Shown piece by piece: positions 32,711 to 42,014 of a stretch of 64,000 bases of DNA. The translations under genes were made by a program, and so were the position numbers. Position 1 is the stretch's first letter. The number at the start of each line of letters is the position of its first letter. The notes beneath the pieces are model-generated. The model saw only the letters and a list, made by a program, of their open reading frames with translations. It did no database searches and was not told where the DNA came from. The DNA is taken from NCBI RefSeq assembly GCF_900103935.1, contig NZ_FNIC01000001.1:1016715-1080714 (forward strand), in the 5' to 3' direction. This DNA is from Nocardioides szechwanensis (GTDB taxonomy: Bacteria > Actinomycetota > Actinomycetes > Propionibacteriales > Nocardioidaceae).

Positions 32711-33052
32711 TCACGAGTCATTCAGTAGCCCAGCCAGCACAGCTGTCAGCTCCGGTACTCGGGTGGAGGCGACCTCCCAGACCAACGCGTCGTCGATCTG
32801 CGCATAGCCGTGCACCAGGACGTTGCGGAAGGCGACGATCCGGGCGAGATCCGGCACCCGATCCGCGGTGCCTGGATCGACCTTGCTGAGCCGATTGAGC
32901 GCCTCGCCGATGATCTGGAACTGTCGTTCGACCGCCGAGCGGAGCATGACGTCTTGTTGGTAGTCGTCCCAGCTCCGACCCGCCACGAACTCGAGGACGC
33001 GACCTGCTGCTCGTCTGGCGTCCCAGATCAGCGCCGGCGCCTCAGGCTGCAT
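32711..33052 (-). CDS. hepT: HepT-like ribonuclease toxin (DUF86)
   Basis: A 113-residue HEPN-fold toxin with the RX4HXY motif R76-NVLV-H81-G-Y83, the RNase active site, and the usual helical bundle (RQFQIIGEALNRLSKVD). Start ATG 33052 overlaps the antitoxin end by 11 bp. In characterised MntA/HepT pairs the antitoxin AMPylates the Tyr of this motif; Tyr83 is present. Confidence 0.9.
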   Translation of the reverse strand: MQPEAPALIWDARRAAGRVLEFVAGRSWDDYQQDVMLRSAVERQFQIIGEALNRLSKVDPGTADRVPDLARIVAFRNVLVHGYAQIDDALVWEVASTRVPELTAVLAGLLNDS

Positions 33053-33347
33053 ACAGCTCTCGACTGGTGCTGGCGACCGACTCCGCGAAGTACGGGTTCT
33101 CCAGGGCGGCCGCCGAGACGAGGTCGACCGGGCGCCCGAAGAGAGCCTCAAGGTCCTCCTTGAGGCCGAAGTAGGCATCGAAGCGACTCACGGGTGCGTC
33201 GTCGAACTCGACCAGGAAGTCGATGTCGCTGGTCGCCTCGTCGAAGTGATCCGTACCGGCCGAGCCGAACAGCAGGAGACGCCGCACGGCGTACTTGCGA
33301 CAGAGCGCCTCGATCGCGCGGCGATCAATTACCAGCGGTCCCGCCAT
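33042..33347 (-). CDS. mntA: MntA-like minimal nucleotidyltransferase antitoxin
   Basis: A 101-residue protein from ATG 33347, chosen because AGGAGG stands upstream (ATG 33365 is an alternative). It shows the polymerase-beta-like motif GS (28-29) and D41-x-D43 in LLLFGSAG and TSDIDFLVEF, and a third acidic strand near RPVDLVSA. This is the minimal nucleotidyltransferase antitoxin that modifies HepT by adding AMP. It precedes hepT with an 11-bp overlap. It belongs to the island cargo, next to the integrase. Confidence 0.9.
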   Translation of the reverse strand: MAGPLVIDRRAIEALCRKYAVRRLLLFGSAGTDHFDEATSDIDFLVEFDDAPVSRFDAYFGLKEDLEALFGRPVDLVSAAALENPYFAESVASTSRELYAA

Positions 33348-33466
33348 GGCTGCCTCCTGACTCATCGTCGAGCGTTCGCCGACAGTCTCCCACCGATGAG
33401 CCGCGAAGGAAGCGACTGCTTGTCCACAGCTCGTCGGCAATCGGCTTCGCCGAGGTCAACGGGTCA

Positions 33467-33472
33467 TACGCT
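33467..33472 (+). promoter_or_regulatory. Putative -10 hexamer of the integrase gene (leaderless)
   Basis: TACGCT, six bases, then ATG 33479. Confidence 0.5.
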
Positions 33473-33478
33473 GGGTCC

Positions 33479-34627
33479 ATGGCCACGCCGACTCGACGCG
33501 CTAACGGCGAAGGATCTCGACCTGTGCAGCGCAAGGACGGTCGCTGGCAGATCCTGATCCGCCATACCGACACGGACGGCGTCCGCAAGCGAGTGACGGT
33601 CACCGGAAAGACCGCCAAGGAGACCCGCCAGAAGGCCGAGGAGGTCCGGGCCAGGTTGAAGAAGGAGCTTCCGGCCCGTGACACCCGCCAACTGGTCGAC
33701 CAGTACGCCGAGACCTGGATCAAGACCACGCTGGCGAACTCGGACCGCAAGACAAGCACGAAGACGATGTACGCCGCCGTCGCCCGACACCACATCATCG
33801 GCAGCCAGCTCGGCGCGACGCCGATGCACCGGGTGCGGCCGAGCGCGGTCGACGGGTGGTTGGCCGAGCTCCGCCGCAAAGGGCTCAGCGACTCCACAAG
33901 GCGCAACGCCTACACGATCCTGCGCGCCGTCTTCGACGCCGCCGTCAAGGACCGCGAGCTTGCCGACAACCCCGTGGCCGCGATCACCCGCCCGCGAGTC
34001 GAGGTCAAGGAAGCGGAGTACCTCACGCCCGAGCAGGTCAAGCTCCTTCTCGAGGCTGCCCACGACACCCGCTACCGACTCCTGTTCGAGCTCCTCGTCA
34101 ACACCGGCCTCCGCCGCGGCGAGGCGCTTGCGCTCAAGTGGCGCAACCACGTCAAGGAGGACAGCGGCTGGCTCAAGATCCGCGGCACCTTGACCCGGGA
34201 GGACGGCGAGCTGGTCACGACGAGCACGAAGACGGCGAAGTCCCGACGCGAGGTGCCCATCACCGACCGCACGGCCGAGATCCTCCAGCAGCTCCGTACG
34301 CGCCAGGCAGCCGAGCGCGACCGGGCCGGCTCGCAGTGGAAGGAAACCGGCTACGTCTTCACCACCGCCTTCGGCGAGCCATGCGACCCCCGCAACGCGC
34401 TCCGGGCGCTCAAGGTGGCCGCCGACCAGGCCGGCCTGCCCAGCATCGGCCTCCACACCCTCCGACACTCCGCCGCCAGCACCATGCTCGCCAACGGCGT
34501 CCCACTCAAGGTGGTCTCGGAGATCCTGGGACACTCCTCGATCAGCATCACCGGCGACATCTACGGACACGTCTCCCCCGACATCAGCGTCTCCGCGATG
34601 CAGGTGCTCAGCGATGCCTTGCGATGA
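33479..34627 (+). CDS. int: Tyrosine-type site-specific integrase of the island
   Basis: A 382-residue integrase with three parts: an N-terminal arm-binding domain (GRWQILIRHTDTDGVRKRVTV), a SAM-like core-binding domain (residues 70-170) and the catalytic domain. Catalytic residues visible: R212 in TGLRRGE, H326 and R329 in LHTLRHSA, H352 in ILGHSS and the nucleophile Y362 in GDIYGHVSP. It ends 345 bp from the tRNA-Pro gene whose 3' part is duplicated, so it is the integrase of this island. It would catalyse integration and, with xis, excision. Start by leaderless TACGCT-N6-ATG. Confidence 0.95.
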   Translation: MATPTRRANGEGSRPVQRKDGRWQILIRHTDTDGVRKRVTVTGKTAKETRQKAEEVRARLKKELPARDTRQLVDQYAETWIKTTLANSDRKTSTKTMYAAVARHHIIGSQLGATPMHRVRPSAVDGWLAELRRKGLSDSTRRNAYTILRAVFDAAVKDRELADNPVAAITRPRVEVKEAEYLTPEQVKLLLEAAHDTRYRLLFELLVNTGLRRGEALALKWRNHVKEDSGWLKIRGTLTREDGELVTTSTKTAKSRREVPITDRTAEILQQLRTRQAAERDRAGSQWKETGYVFTTAFGEPCDPRNALRALKVAADQAGLPSIGLHTLRHSAASTMLANGVPLKVVSEILGHSSISITGDIYGHVSPDISVSAMQVLSDALR

Positions 34628-34969
34628 GCCCGGCGCAATCTCCGCGTCCGCCACCGGTGGTGGCCAGGACCTAAGCAGGCGGGGCGCCCTCCGCGCCCCG
34701 GGACTCGCCCCGCTGCCCACCCGCGTCTTTGGCGGTAGGACACACCTCCGAGGTAGACCCGTCCTGGCCGCTGACAGGTAGCCAGCACCCCCGATCGACG
34801 GCATCACCTCCTCAGATGCGACCGCAGTCCCCGGTCACGTCCTCGACCGTGGACCACAGCCCCGTCGGTCGCTGAGAAAGGTGTGCGGAAAAGGTGTGCA
34901 GCCGGCGCCTGGCAAGGCGAGAGGCCGCCTCCCTCACCCGGGAAACGGCCTCTGACCTGCATCTTCATT
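34628..34969. other. Integrase-proximal non-coding end of the island
   Basis: No gene is supportable here. The 34879-34901 unit matches the repeat at 21637-21659 (20 of 23), as expected for an attachment region. A GC-rich hairpin lies at 34680-34705 and may end the integrase transcript. Confidence 0.6.
34879..34901. repeat. Arm-site-like repeat near the integrase-proximal attachment site
   Basis: Two GGTGTGC copies separated by GGAAAA, the counterpart of 21637-21659 in the same orientation. Confidence 0.5.
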
Positions 34970-35046
<77 letters not shown>

Positions 35047-35121
35047 AATCTCCCGGCCGAATCACGCGTTGGCCGAGCGCGTGAACACTACAACAGCGGC
35101 CGGGTCACGACGGAATCGGGC

Positions 35122-36117
35122 TCACTTCACGGCCATGCTGTCGTTGCTCACCTTCAGCGACGACGTGTCGACGGCCACGAAGGCGGAGGCCGGGATGGTC
35201 TTGAGGTCCTCGATCAGCTGCTCGGGCCACTTGGCGTGCTGCTCGCCCTGGAAAAACCACGGCGAGCCGTTGTCGGCGAGCACCAGGCCGTAGGTCTTCA
35301 TCGCCTGCACGACGCGCTGTGCGTACGGCGAGAGTCCGGCCGCCGACCAGCCCGCCTTGAGCCGGAACCGAGCCCCCATCGGCGGGTAGCTCAGGCTGGC
35401 CTTGGACCCGGCGTCGTGGCGGGCGGGCCACAGGTGGTGCTTGCTGGTGACGTCGGTGGTGAACCGGATGGCGTGGTCGATCTTGTCGTCACGGACCTCG
35501 TTCCAGCGCAGCAGGCCCGGCAGGATCGGCAGGCCGGCGGCGTCGGCGGAGGTCCAGCCGTCGGGGCGCAGCTTGTTGCTCGTCAGCGACCACACGGCGC
35601 CGGAGCCGGCCCGCCACCTCCCATTGCGCACGGAGGTGTCATAGGTCTCGTAGAGCTTGCAGCGACCCTTGTCGACGACGATCGCGTGCTGGTCGCCGCC
35701 GGAGTCGCGGCCGCCCTCGATCCGGGTGTCCGGGCCGAGCGGGTAGCGCACCTTGTCGGACTCGTCGGGGTAGTAGAACGACACCGACACCTTGCGATGC
35801 GACGACTTCACGACCGTGACCGGGATGCCGTAGTTGGGCCCGTCGCCGTAGGATGGTCCGAAGTCGGGGTGCAGGTCGACCCCGGTCGACATGTGCGAGA
35901 GCCAGGAGCGGCTGCGCTGGTGCACCGGCAGACCGCTCACGTCGGCGCGCCACCAGCTGTTGGCGGGGAACTCCGAGCAGGAGGTGCCCGCAATGGGCTT
36001 CTCGACCTCGGCCGCGGCGGGTGACCCGAGCGACGTACGTGTGCCTTCGGCGCCGACCATCGGCGCCAGGACCGCGAGCACTACCGAGCCGAGGGTGAGC
36101 GCCAACAACGTCCGCAT
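35122..36117 (-). CDS. Secreted hypothetical protein (331 aa)
   Basis: A 331-residue protein with a signal peptide (MRTLLALTLGSVVLAVLAPMVGA). The mature part contains SCSEFPANSWWRADVSGLPVHQRS, a stretch of repeats of polar residues, and DKGRCKLYETYDTSVRNGRW, then FVAVDTSSLKVS at the end. No catalytic motif is recognised; the family occurs in actinobacteria as uncharacterised secreted proteins. The start ATG 36117 follows TACCCT and six bases (leaderless). Confidence 0.7.
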   Translation of the reverse strand: MRTLLALTLGSVVLAVLAPMVGAEGTRTSLGSPAAAEVEKPIAGTSCSEFPANSWWRADVSGLPVHQRSRSWLSHMSTGVDLHPDFGPSYGDGPNYGIPVTVVKSSHRKVSVSFYYPDESDKVRYPLGPDTRIEGGRDSGGDQHAIVVDKGRCKLYETYDTSVRNGRWRAGSGAVWSLTSNKLRPDGWTSADAAGLPILPGLLRWNEVRDDKIDHAIRFTTDVTSKHHLWPARHDAGSKASLSYPPMGARFRLKAGWSAAGLSPYAQRVVQAMKTYGLVLADNGSPWFFQGEQHAKWPEQLIEDLKTIPASAFVAVDTSSLKVSNDSMAVK

Positions 36118-36123
36118 CCGGCC

Positions 36124-36129
36124 AGGGTA
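36124..36129 (-). promoter_or_regulatory. Putative -10 hexamer of the secreted protein gene
   Basis: TACCCT on the minus strand, six bases before ATG 36117. Confidence 0.45.
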
Positions 36130-36136
36130 GGCGCGG

Positions 36137-37492
36137 CTACCGTTTGCGCTTCTCCCGCGGTCGCTGCTGCAGGATGATCGGGGTCCCCGCGAAGCCGAAC
36201 TCCTCGCGCAGGCGACGCTCGATGAACCGCTCGTAGCCCGCGTCGAGCTTGCCGCTCGTGAACAGGACGAACATCGGCGGCGCCGTGGAGGCCTGGGTCC
36301 CGAACAGGATCTTGGGCTGCTTGCCGCTGCGCACCGGGTGGGGGTGCTCGGCGACCAGCCGGCCCAGGAACGCGTTGAGCGTGCCGGTGCCGATCCGGGT
36401 CTCCCAGCCCTCGAGGGCCTTGTCGATGGCCGGCACCAGCCGGTCGACGTGCCAGCCGGTGCGCGCGGTGATGTTGATCCGCGGTGCCCACTGCACCTGC
36501 ACCAGGTCGCGCTCGATCTCGCGCTCGAGGTAGTAGCGGCGCTCCTCGTCGACCAGGTCCCACTTGTTGAAGGCGATGACGAGCGCGCGGCCGGCCTCGC
36601 GGATGGTCTGGATGATCCGGATGTCCTGCTCCGACAGCGTCTCGCCGCCGTCGACGACCAGCACGGCCACCTCGGCACGGTCGATCGCGGTCGTCGTGCG
36701 TAGCGAGGCGTAGTACTCGTGGCCCGAGGCCTCCTTGACCCGCTTGCGGATGCCCGCGGTGTCGATGAAGCGCCACTGCTTCCCGCCCAGCTCGATCAGC
36801 TCGTCGACGGGGTCGACGGTGGTGCCGGCGACGTTGTCGACGACGACCCGCTCCTCCCCCGCCAGCCGGTTGAGCAGCGAGGACTTGCCGACGTTGGGCT
36901 TGCCGACGATCGCGATCCGGCGCGGGCCGCCGATGCCCTTGTCGCGGTCGGGCGGGGGCTCAGGAAGCGCGGCAAGCACGGCGTCGAGCATGTCGCCCGA
37001 GCCGCGGCCGTGCAGCGCGGAGACCGGCCAGGGCTCGCCCAGGCCGAGGTTCCAGAGGCCGAAGGCCTCGGCCTCGGTGCGCTGGTCGTCGACCTTGTTG
37101 GCCACGAGCACGACCGGCTTACCGGACGCGCGCAGGATCTTGACGACGGCCTCGTCGTGGTCGGTGATCCCGACGGTCGCGTCGACCACGAACAGCACCG
37201 CGTCGGCCAGGCCGACGGCGATCTCGGCCTGGGCACGGATCGCCTCGGCGAGACCGCGGGCGTCGGGGTCCCAACCGCCGGTGTCGACGACGGTGAAGGC
37301 GCGGCCGTTCCAGTGGGCGTCGTACGACACCCGGTCCCGGGTCACCCCGGGCACGTCCTCGACGACCGCCTCGCGGCGGCCGATGATCCGGTTGACCAGC
37401 GTGGACTTGCCGACGTTGGGACGCCCCACCACCGCCAGGACGGGTACGGGACCGTCCTCTGTCGTCTCGTCGGGCTCCAGCGTCTCGCTCAC
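36137..37492 (-). CDS. der: GTPase Der (EngA)
   Basis: A 451-residue protein with two tandem GTPase domains (GRPNVGKS at 23-30 and [12 protein letters not shown] in the second) and the C-terminal KH-like domain ([12 protein letters not shown]). Der acts in 50S ribosome assembly. Its ATG overlaps the PlsC stop by 4 bp, so it is the last gene of the aroH-tyrA-cmk-plsC-der operon. Confidence 0.97.
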   Translation of the reverse strand: MSETLEPDETTEDGPVPVLAVVGRPNVGKSTLVNRIIGRREAVVEDVPGVTRDRVSYDAHWNGRAFTVVDTGGWDPDARGLAEAIRAQAEIAVGLADAVLFVVDATVGITDHDEAVVKILRASGKPVVLVANKVDDQRTEAEAFGLWNLGLGEPWPVSALHGRGSGDMLDAVLAALPEPPPDRDKGIGGPRRIAIVGKPNVGKSSLLNRLAGEERVVVDNVAGTTVDPVDELIELGGKQWRFIDTAGIRKRVKEASGHEYYASLRTTTAIDRAEVAVLVVDGGETLSEQDIRIIQTIREAGRALVIAFNKWDLVDEERRYYLEREIERDLVQVQWAPRINITARTGWHVDRLVPAIDKALEGWETRIGTGTLNAFLGRLVAEHPHPVRSGKQPKILFGTQASTAPPMFVLFTSGKLDAGYERFIERRLREEFGFAGTPIILQQRPREKRKR

Positions 37493-38238
37493 GTCGTCGT
37501 TCCTGTCACGCCACCGGAAGGGTCGGGCTCCTGCTCCCCTGACGGGAGGGGTCCCGGGAGGCTCCGGCCGGTGGTCACCAGCGCCTCACGAAGATCGTCG
37601 AGCATGCGGTCGCGCAGTCGCAACGACGCGCTCTCCACGTCGCCGCGGCGGCGTGGCCACGGCTGCTGCTCCAGTGTGAAGGGTCGCCCGAAGACGAGCT
37701 CAATCCTCGCGCCCCTGTTCGGGAGCGAACCGGTGTGCCCGCCCGGCTCCCGCGTGCCGATCATGATCACCGGGACGACCGGCGCGCCGGTCACCAGCGC
37801 GAAGTACGCCGCGCCGCGGTGGAAGCGCTCGAGCTCGCCCGCACCGCGGTGGCCCTCGGGGAAGATCCCGACGACGCCGCCGTCGCGGAGCACGCGCAGG
37901 CCCTGCTTGACCGCCTGCGGGTCGGCGACGTAGCGGTCCAGCGGGATCTGGCCCGAGTAGTGCAAGAAGCGGCCCAGCCGGCCGCGGAACATCTCGATCT
38001 TGGTCAGCGCGTGGACCGGGCGCGGCGCGAAGATCGCGAGCAGCGGACCGTCGATGACCCCGATGTGGTTGGCGGCGAGGATCACCGGCCCGGTGGCCGG
38101 CACCTGCTCGGCGCCGTGGACGCGTACGTCGTACCGGCGCCGGAAGAGCCAGCGTGCGAACGGCCGGAGCTTCTCGAGCATGAACCGCGGCGGGTGCGGC
38201 GTGGCATCGGTGCGGGGCAGCTCGATGTCGACCCTCAC
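37489..38238 (-). CDS. plsC: 1-acylglycerol-3-phosphate O-acyltransferase
   Basis: A 249-residue acyltransferase with NHIGVID (NHxxxxD) and [10 protein letters not shown], the canonical motifs. It converts lysophosphatidate to phosphatidate. It is the usual neighbour of cmk and der in actinobacteria. Its start overlaps the cmk stop by 4 bp. Confidence 0.9.
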   Translation of the reverse strand: MRVDIELPRTDATPHPPRFMLEKLRPFARWLFRRRYDVRVHGAEQVPATGPVILAANHIGVIDGPLLAIFAPRPVHALTKIEMFRGRLGRFLHYSGQIPLDRYVADPQAVKQGLRVLRDGGVVGIFPEGHRGAGELERFHRGAAYFALVTGAPVVPVIMIGTREPGGHTGSLPNRGARIELVFGRPFTLEQQPWPRRRGDVESASLRLRDRMLDDLREALVTTGRSLPGPLPSGEQEPDPSGGVTGTTT

Positions 38239-38915
38239 GTCGCCACCCGGACGAGCCCGACGACCTGCTCGATGACCTCCTCGAGGGAGTACGGCGTGGT
38301 GTCGATGTGGACGGCGCCGTCTGCCATCACGAGCGGTGCGGTGGCGCGCCCGGAGTCGATCCGGTCACGATCCAGGAGGACCTGGTGGGTGGCGCTCACG
38401 TCGGTGCCGCCCTCTTCGGCGGCACGGCGCCGCGCGCGGGCCTCGACGTCGGCGGTGAGGTAGAGCTTGACCTCGGCCTGGGGCCACACCACCGAGCCGA
38501 TGTCGCGGCCTTCGACCACGATGCCGCCGTCGGCGATGATCTCGCGCTGCAGCTCGAGCAGCCGGGTGCGGACCTCCGGCACCGTGCTCACGGGCGACAC
38601 GGAGCGGGTCACCTCGTCGCTGCGGATCGCGACCGAGACGTCGACGCCGTCGACCTCGATGGTCGGGCCGTTCGGGTCGGTGCCGGACTCGATCGCGGGC
38701 TTGCCGGCGCAGGCGGCGACGGCCTCGGCGTCGTGGATGTCGACGCCCTCACGCAGCATCCACCAGGTCATCGCGCGGAACTGGGCGCCGGTGTCGAGGT
38801 AGCGCAGACCCAGGCGGGCGGCGACGCCGCGGCAGGTGCTCGACTTCCCCGAGCCCGAGGTGCCGTCGACGGCCACCACGACGCGGCTCTCGGGGCTCTG
38901 GTCAGGGCTCTTCAC
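38235..38915 (-). CDS. cmk: Cytidylate kinase
   Basis: A 226-residue kinase with the P-loop DGTSGSGKSS and the CMP-binding segments YLDTGAQFRAMTW and EGRDIGSVVWPQAEVKLYL. It phosphorylates CMP and dCMP. I start it at GTG 38915: TAGGCT stands eight bases upstream and the start avoids a 19-bp overlap with tyrA. The ATG 10 codons upstream (38945) is the alternative. Confidence 0.92.
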   Translation of the reverse strand: MKSPDQSPESRVVVAVDGTSGSGKSSTCRGVAARLGLRYLDTGAQFRAMTWWMLREGVDIHDAEAVAACAGKPAIESGTDPNGPTIEVDGVDVSVAIRSDEVTRSVSPVSTVPEVRTRLLELQREIIADGGIVVEGRDIGSVVWPQAEVKLYLTADVEARARRRAAEEGGTDVSATHQVLLDRDRIDSGRATAPLVMADGAVHIDTTPYSLEEVIEQVVGLVRVAT

Positions 38916-38926
38916 GGGGGTTGAGC

Positions 38927-40000
38927 CTACCGGTGAGTCACCCATCCCTTCGATTCGAGAGAGGTCAGCAGGTGCTCCGCGCGGTCCTCGTCGACGGTCA
39001 GCTCGACCAGGCCGACAGGGCGCCCGGGGTCGTGGTCGATCCGGACGTCCTCGATGTTGACCTCGCTGGCCCCGGCGTCGGCGAACAGCCGGGCCAGCTC
39101 GCCCGGGTGGTCGGGCACGGCGACGAAGACGGTGCCGGTCGGGCGCGTGGGGCCGCCGTGCTTTCCGGGGATGGCCCGGGTGCCGCTCACGCCCTCGCTC
39201 AGCACCGCCTCGACGCCGGCCCGGTCTCCCCCGGCCAGCGCCTCGATCACGGCGTCCAGCCGCTCGCGTACGCCGGTCAGCAGTGCGCCCACCGCGTGTG
39301 CGTTGGCGGCCACGATCTGGCCGTAGAGCGCGGGGTCGCCCGCGGCCACCCGGGTCACGTCGCGCACGCCCTGCCCCGAGAGCGCCAGGTGGTCGGCCGG
39401 GGCGTCGGCCAGCGCGCCGGCGGCGAGTGCGGCCAGCAGGTGCGGCAGGTGGGAGGTGCGGGCGACGGCCAGGTCATGCTCGTCGGGGGTCAGCCGGACC
39501 GGCACCGCGCCACAGAGCAGCGCGAGGGCCTCGACCAGCGCGACCGCCTCGGGCGTGGAGCCGGGGTGCGGGGTCACGGCCCACGGGCGGCCGTCGAACA
39601 GCGCGGAGCTGGCCGCCAGCGGCCCGGAGCGCTCGCTGCCGGCCATCGGGTGGCCACCGACGTAGCGCTCGACACCCGGCACCCCGGCCACTGCCGCGAG
39701 CGGCCCGACCTTGACGCTGCCGACATCGGTCACCACGGCGCCACCGGCCAGCGCACGGGCGATCTGCGCGCCCAGGTGGTCAGGGGGTACGGCGACCACG
39801 ACCAGCTGCGGCCGGTCGTCCGGGGTCGTGGCGCGGCCGGCGCCCAGCCCGGAGGCGGTGCGCAGGTGGTCGTCGGAGGAGTCGGTGAGCAGCACCTCGA
39901 GGCCGGCCCGGCGGCAGGCGAGCGCGATCGACGTACCGATCAGCCCGGCGCCGACGATCTCGACCGGCCCGACCAACGAGCCGGGCAGAGCGTCACTCAT
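38927..40000 (-). CDS. tyrA: Prephenate dehydrogenase
   Basis: A 357-residue enzyme. The Rossmann motif GAGLIGTS opens it, GGHPMAGSE carries the prephenate-site His, and an ACT domain follows at the C-terminus (TGTVFVAVPDHPGELARLFADAG). It converts prephenate to 4-hydroxyphenylpyruvate in tyrosine synthesis, probably with tyrosine feedback through the ACT domain. It overlaps aroH by 8 bp. Confidence 0.9.
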   Translation of the reverse strand: MSDALPGSLVGPVEIVGAGLIGTSIALACRRAGLEVLLTDSSDDHLRTASGLGAGRATTPDDRPQLVVVAVPPDHLGAQIARALAGGAVVTDVGSVKVGPLAAVAGVPGVERYVGGHPMAGSERSGPLAASSALFDGRPWAVTPHPGSTPEAVALVEALALLCGAVPVRLTPDEHDLAVARTSHLPHLLAALAAGALADAPADHLALSGQGVRDVTRVAAGDPALYGQIVAANAHAVGALLTGVRERLDAVIEALAGGDRAGVEAVLSEGVSGTRAIPGKHGGPTRPTGTVFVAVPDHPGELARLFADAGASEVNIEDVRIDHDPGRPVGLVELTVDEDRAEHLLTSLESKGWVTHR

Positions 40001-40376
40001 CCGGCACGGACCGGACCCGGGTCAGGTCGCTGCGCAGCGCGGCCGCCCCATGGAGGTAGACGTGGGTGATGTCGGCTCGCGGGAGCTCGGTCTCGATGTG
40101 CGCCATCATCCGCACGACCCGCGGCATCGAGCCCGCGATCTCGAGCTCGCGCGCACAGATCAGCGGCACGTCCCCGAAGCCGAGCTGGCGGGCGGCGTAC
40201 GCCGGGAACTCCGAGACCAGGTCGCTGGTGGCGGTGAAGATCACCGAGATGAAGTCGTCGACCTCGAGGCCGTTGGACGTCATCACGTCGGTGACCATCT
40301 CCGCGACCCGCTCGAGCATGTGCTCACGCTCATCGGTGTCGAGCTGGGTGGCTCCGCGTACGGCTCTGACTGGCAC
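39993..40376 (-). CDS. aroH: Chorismate mutase (AroH type)
   Basis: A 127-residue protein of the AroH (Bacillus-type) chorismate mutase family, starting MPVRAVRGATQLDTDERE with ISVIFTATSDLVSEFPAYAAR and PLICARELEIAGSMPRVVR. It makes prephenate for the adjacent TyrA. GTG 40376 is preceded by TAACAT and six bases (leaderless), so this is probably the operon promoter. Confidence 0.92.
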   Translation of the reverse strand: MPVRAVRGATQLDTDEREHMLERVAEMVTDVMTSNGLEVDDFISVIFTATSDLVSEFPAYAARQLGFGDVPLICARELEIAGSMPRVVRMMAHIETELPRADITHVYLHGAAALRSDLTRVRSVPDE

Positions 40377-40382
40377 GCGGTG

Positions 40383-40388
40383 ATGTTA
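40383..40388 (-). promoter_or_regulatory. Putative -10 hexamer of the aroH-tyrA-cmk-plsC-der operon
   Basis: TAACAT on the minus strand, six bases before GTG 40376. Confidence 0.5.
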
Positions 40389-40787
40389 TCGGGGCTGGTA
40401 GCTCCCGAAGGACCAGTGGTTGCCCTCTGGATCGGCGACGCTGCCGCCGCGACCGCCGTAGTCCTGGTCCACCATCGGCCGCAGGACCGTCGCACCCGCC
40501 GCCACGGCCCGCTCGAAGACTGCGTCCGGGTCGTCGGTGACGAGGTACGCCGCCGAGCCGCCGGGGTTGTCGACGGCGCCGTCCGGACGGCGCGAGCCGA
40601 ACATGATCCCGCCGCCTCCGGGCCACAGCCACTCGGCGTGCTCCACCACCGTGGGGTCCTGCTCGGAGCGGTAGGTCGCATGCTCGGTGAACCCGATCGC
40701 GGCCAGCCAGCCGATCATCGTGTCCTCGTCGCGGAAGGTCATCGTCTGCCAGTGCCGGACGTCTGCTGCGCTGCTCGGTGAGGTCAT
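40386..40787 (-). CDS. VOC-family (glyoxalase/bleomycin-resistance-like) protein
   Basis: A 133-residue protein with two beta-alpha-beta-beta-beta modules: HWQTMTFRDEDTMIGWLAAIGF at the start and SVADPEGNHWSFGSYQPR at the end, the metal-ligand-bearing end of VOC proteins. It lacks clear substrate clues. It follows the AraC gene by 9 bp on the same strand, so the two form a small operon and the regulator may control it. Confidence 0.85.
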   Translation of the reverse strand: MTSPSSAADVRHWQTMTFRDEDTMIGWLAAIGFTEHATYRSEQDPTVVEHAEWLWPGGGGIMFGSRRPDGAVDNPGGSAAYLVTDDPDAVFERAVAAGATVLRPMVDQDYGGRGGSVADPEGNHWSFGSYQPR

Positions 40788-40796
40788 GCCCCACCC

Positions 40797-41603
40797 TCAC
40801 CCGGCGAATACGCCGCCGGCTTGGACGTCTGGGAACTCCTCGCGCAGCCACGTGGTCGGCGGGCAGCCCGCGAGGTCGCGCCACTCCCGGGCCAGGTGCG
40901 CTTGGTCGGCGTACCCGCAGACGGCCGCGACCTCCGCGAGGGTGCCGCCGCGACGGGCGGCGGCGAGCACGTGTTCGCGGCTGGTCTCGAAGCGGGCGAC
41001 CCGCTGGTACTCCTTCGGGCTGAGCCCGGTCTCGGCGACCACGAGGTTGCGCAGGTGCCGGCGGCTGTAGCCGACGTCGTCGGCCACCTCGGCCACCGCC
41101 GCTCCGCGAGCGAGCCGGGCGAGCGCCCGGCCCACCTCCGCCCGGGCCCCGGAGGCGTCGCGGGCGGAGAGCGCCGAGGTGAGGGCGCGGAGCAGCACCG
41201 CGGTGCGTGCCGGCCAGGAAGACTCGTCGTGCACCTGCTCGGGCAGGTGCCGCAGGTCGGGAGCGAGGTCGTCAAGCTCGAGCAGCTCCCCCGCGATCGC
41301 GGCGGCCGGCAGCCCGAACAGCGCCCGGGCGCCCGCCGTGGTCAGCGCCAGGAAGAACCCCTCCTGGTGTCCGTCGTGGCGGATCTCGGCCGGAGCGGCG
41401 TGCAGCCCCGCGACGCTGGACCACGCTGAGCGCCGGGAGACCGGGTCACCGCTCCACGCCACGTCGAGCTTCGCCCCGATCGGCAGCACGAACGTCAGCG
41501 ACGTGCCCGGCAGGCCTCGATGCACCCCGGCCGGCCCGACCACGTCGTACGCCGCCAGCCAGGCGACGTACGGCCGCAACGCGGCGGGTACGGCCTCACT
41601 CAT
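40797..41603 (-). CDS. AraC-family transcriptional regulator
   Basis: A 268-residue regulator with a sensing N-terminal domain (YDVVGPAGVHRGLPGTSLTFVL) and a double helix-turn-helix at the C-terminal half (VAEVADDVGYSRRHLRNLV and LAEVAAVCGYADQAHLAREW). It precedes the VOC gene in an apparent operon. TACCGT lies six bases before ATG 41603. Confidence 0.88.
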   Translation of the reverse strand: MSEAVPAALRPYVAWLAAYDVVGPAGVHRGLPGTSLTFVLPIGAKLDVAWSGDPVSRRSAWSSVAGLHAAPAEIRHDGHQEGFFLALTTAGARALFGLPAAAIAGELLELDDLAPDLRHLPEQVHDESSWPARTAVLLRALTSALSARDASGARAEVGRALARLARGAAVAEVADDVGYSRRHLRNLVVAETGLSPKEYQRVARFETSREHVLAAARRGGTLAEVAAVCGYADQAHLAREWRDLAGCPPTTWLREEFPDVQAGGVFAG

Positions 41604-41837
41604 CCCCCGACGGTACGCCGCCTCAGCTGAGTATGAAGTTCCGTTAGCCGTGGCCCCGGATACACGCCACCATCCACCATCCGTGCGAGCGGGTGGCCCA
41701 CGGCAATGTCAGCGTCCATCTTGACTGATGAGGGGTCTAGACCAGGTGAAGACCTAACCGAAAATGGTAACGCGTTCTGGTTTCAGGCGTTGGGTCGACA
41801 CGAGCGGGACGCATCCCCAGCGTCGCTGCGTCGAGAA

Positions 41838-42014
41838 GTGGTAATCGTGCTGGAGTCCGGCATCTTGAGGGTCGTGGTGGCAGTGCTGGTAGGGGGTGCC
41901 GCGATGGCGGGCTCGAATGGCGCAGCTGCGAGCCCAGGGAACCTGGGTCCCTGTACTGCGGCTGAACGCACCCTCGGACTAGGGGACATGCTCGGGCTGG
42001 AGTCGTTGTACTGA
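41838..42014 (+). CDS. Small exported or membrane peptide (58 aa)
   Basis: A 58-residue frame from GTG 41838 (GTG 41847 is possible). The N-terminus has a hydrophobic run LRVVVAVLVGGAAMAG typical of a signal peptide, then NLGPCTAAERTLGLGDM. A longer frame back to 41706 is not supported by composition. Its stop overlaps the next start (TGATG, 42012-42016). Function unknown; moderate confidence that it is coding. Confidence 0.35.
   Translation: MVIVLESGILRVVVAVLVGGAAMAGSNGAAASPGNLGPCTAAERTLGLGDMLGLESLY

Noticed and set aside
41706..41837. Upstream extension of the 58-aa frame to ATG 41706
   Set aside because: The extra residues are polar and unlike a signal peptide, and the hydrophobic segment would then be internal.
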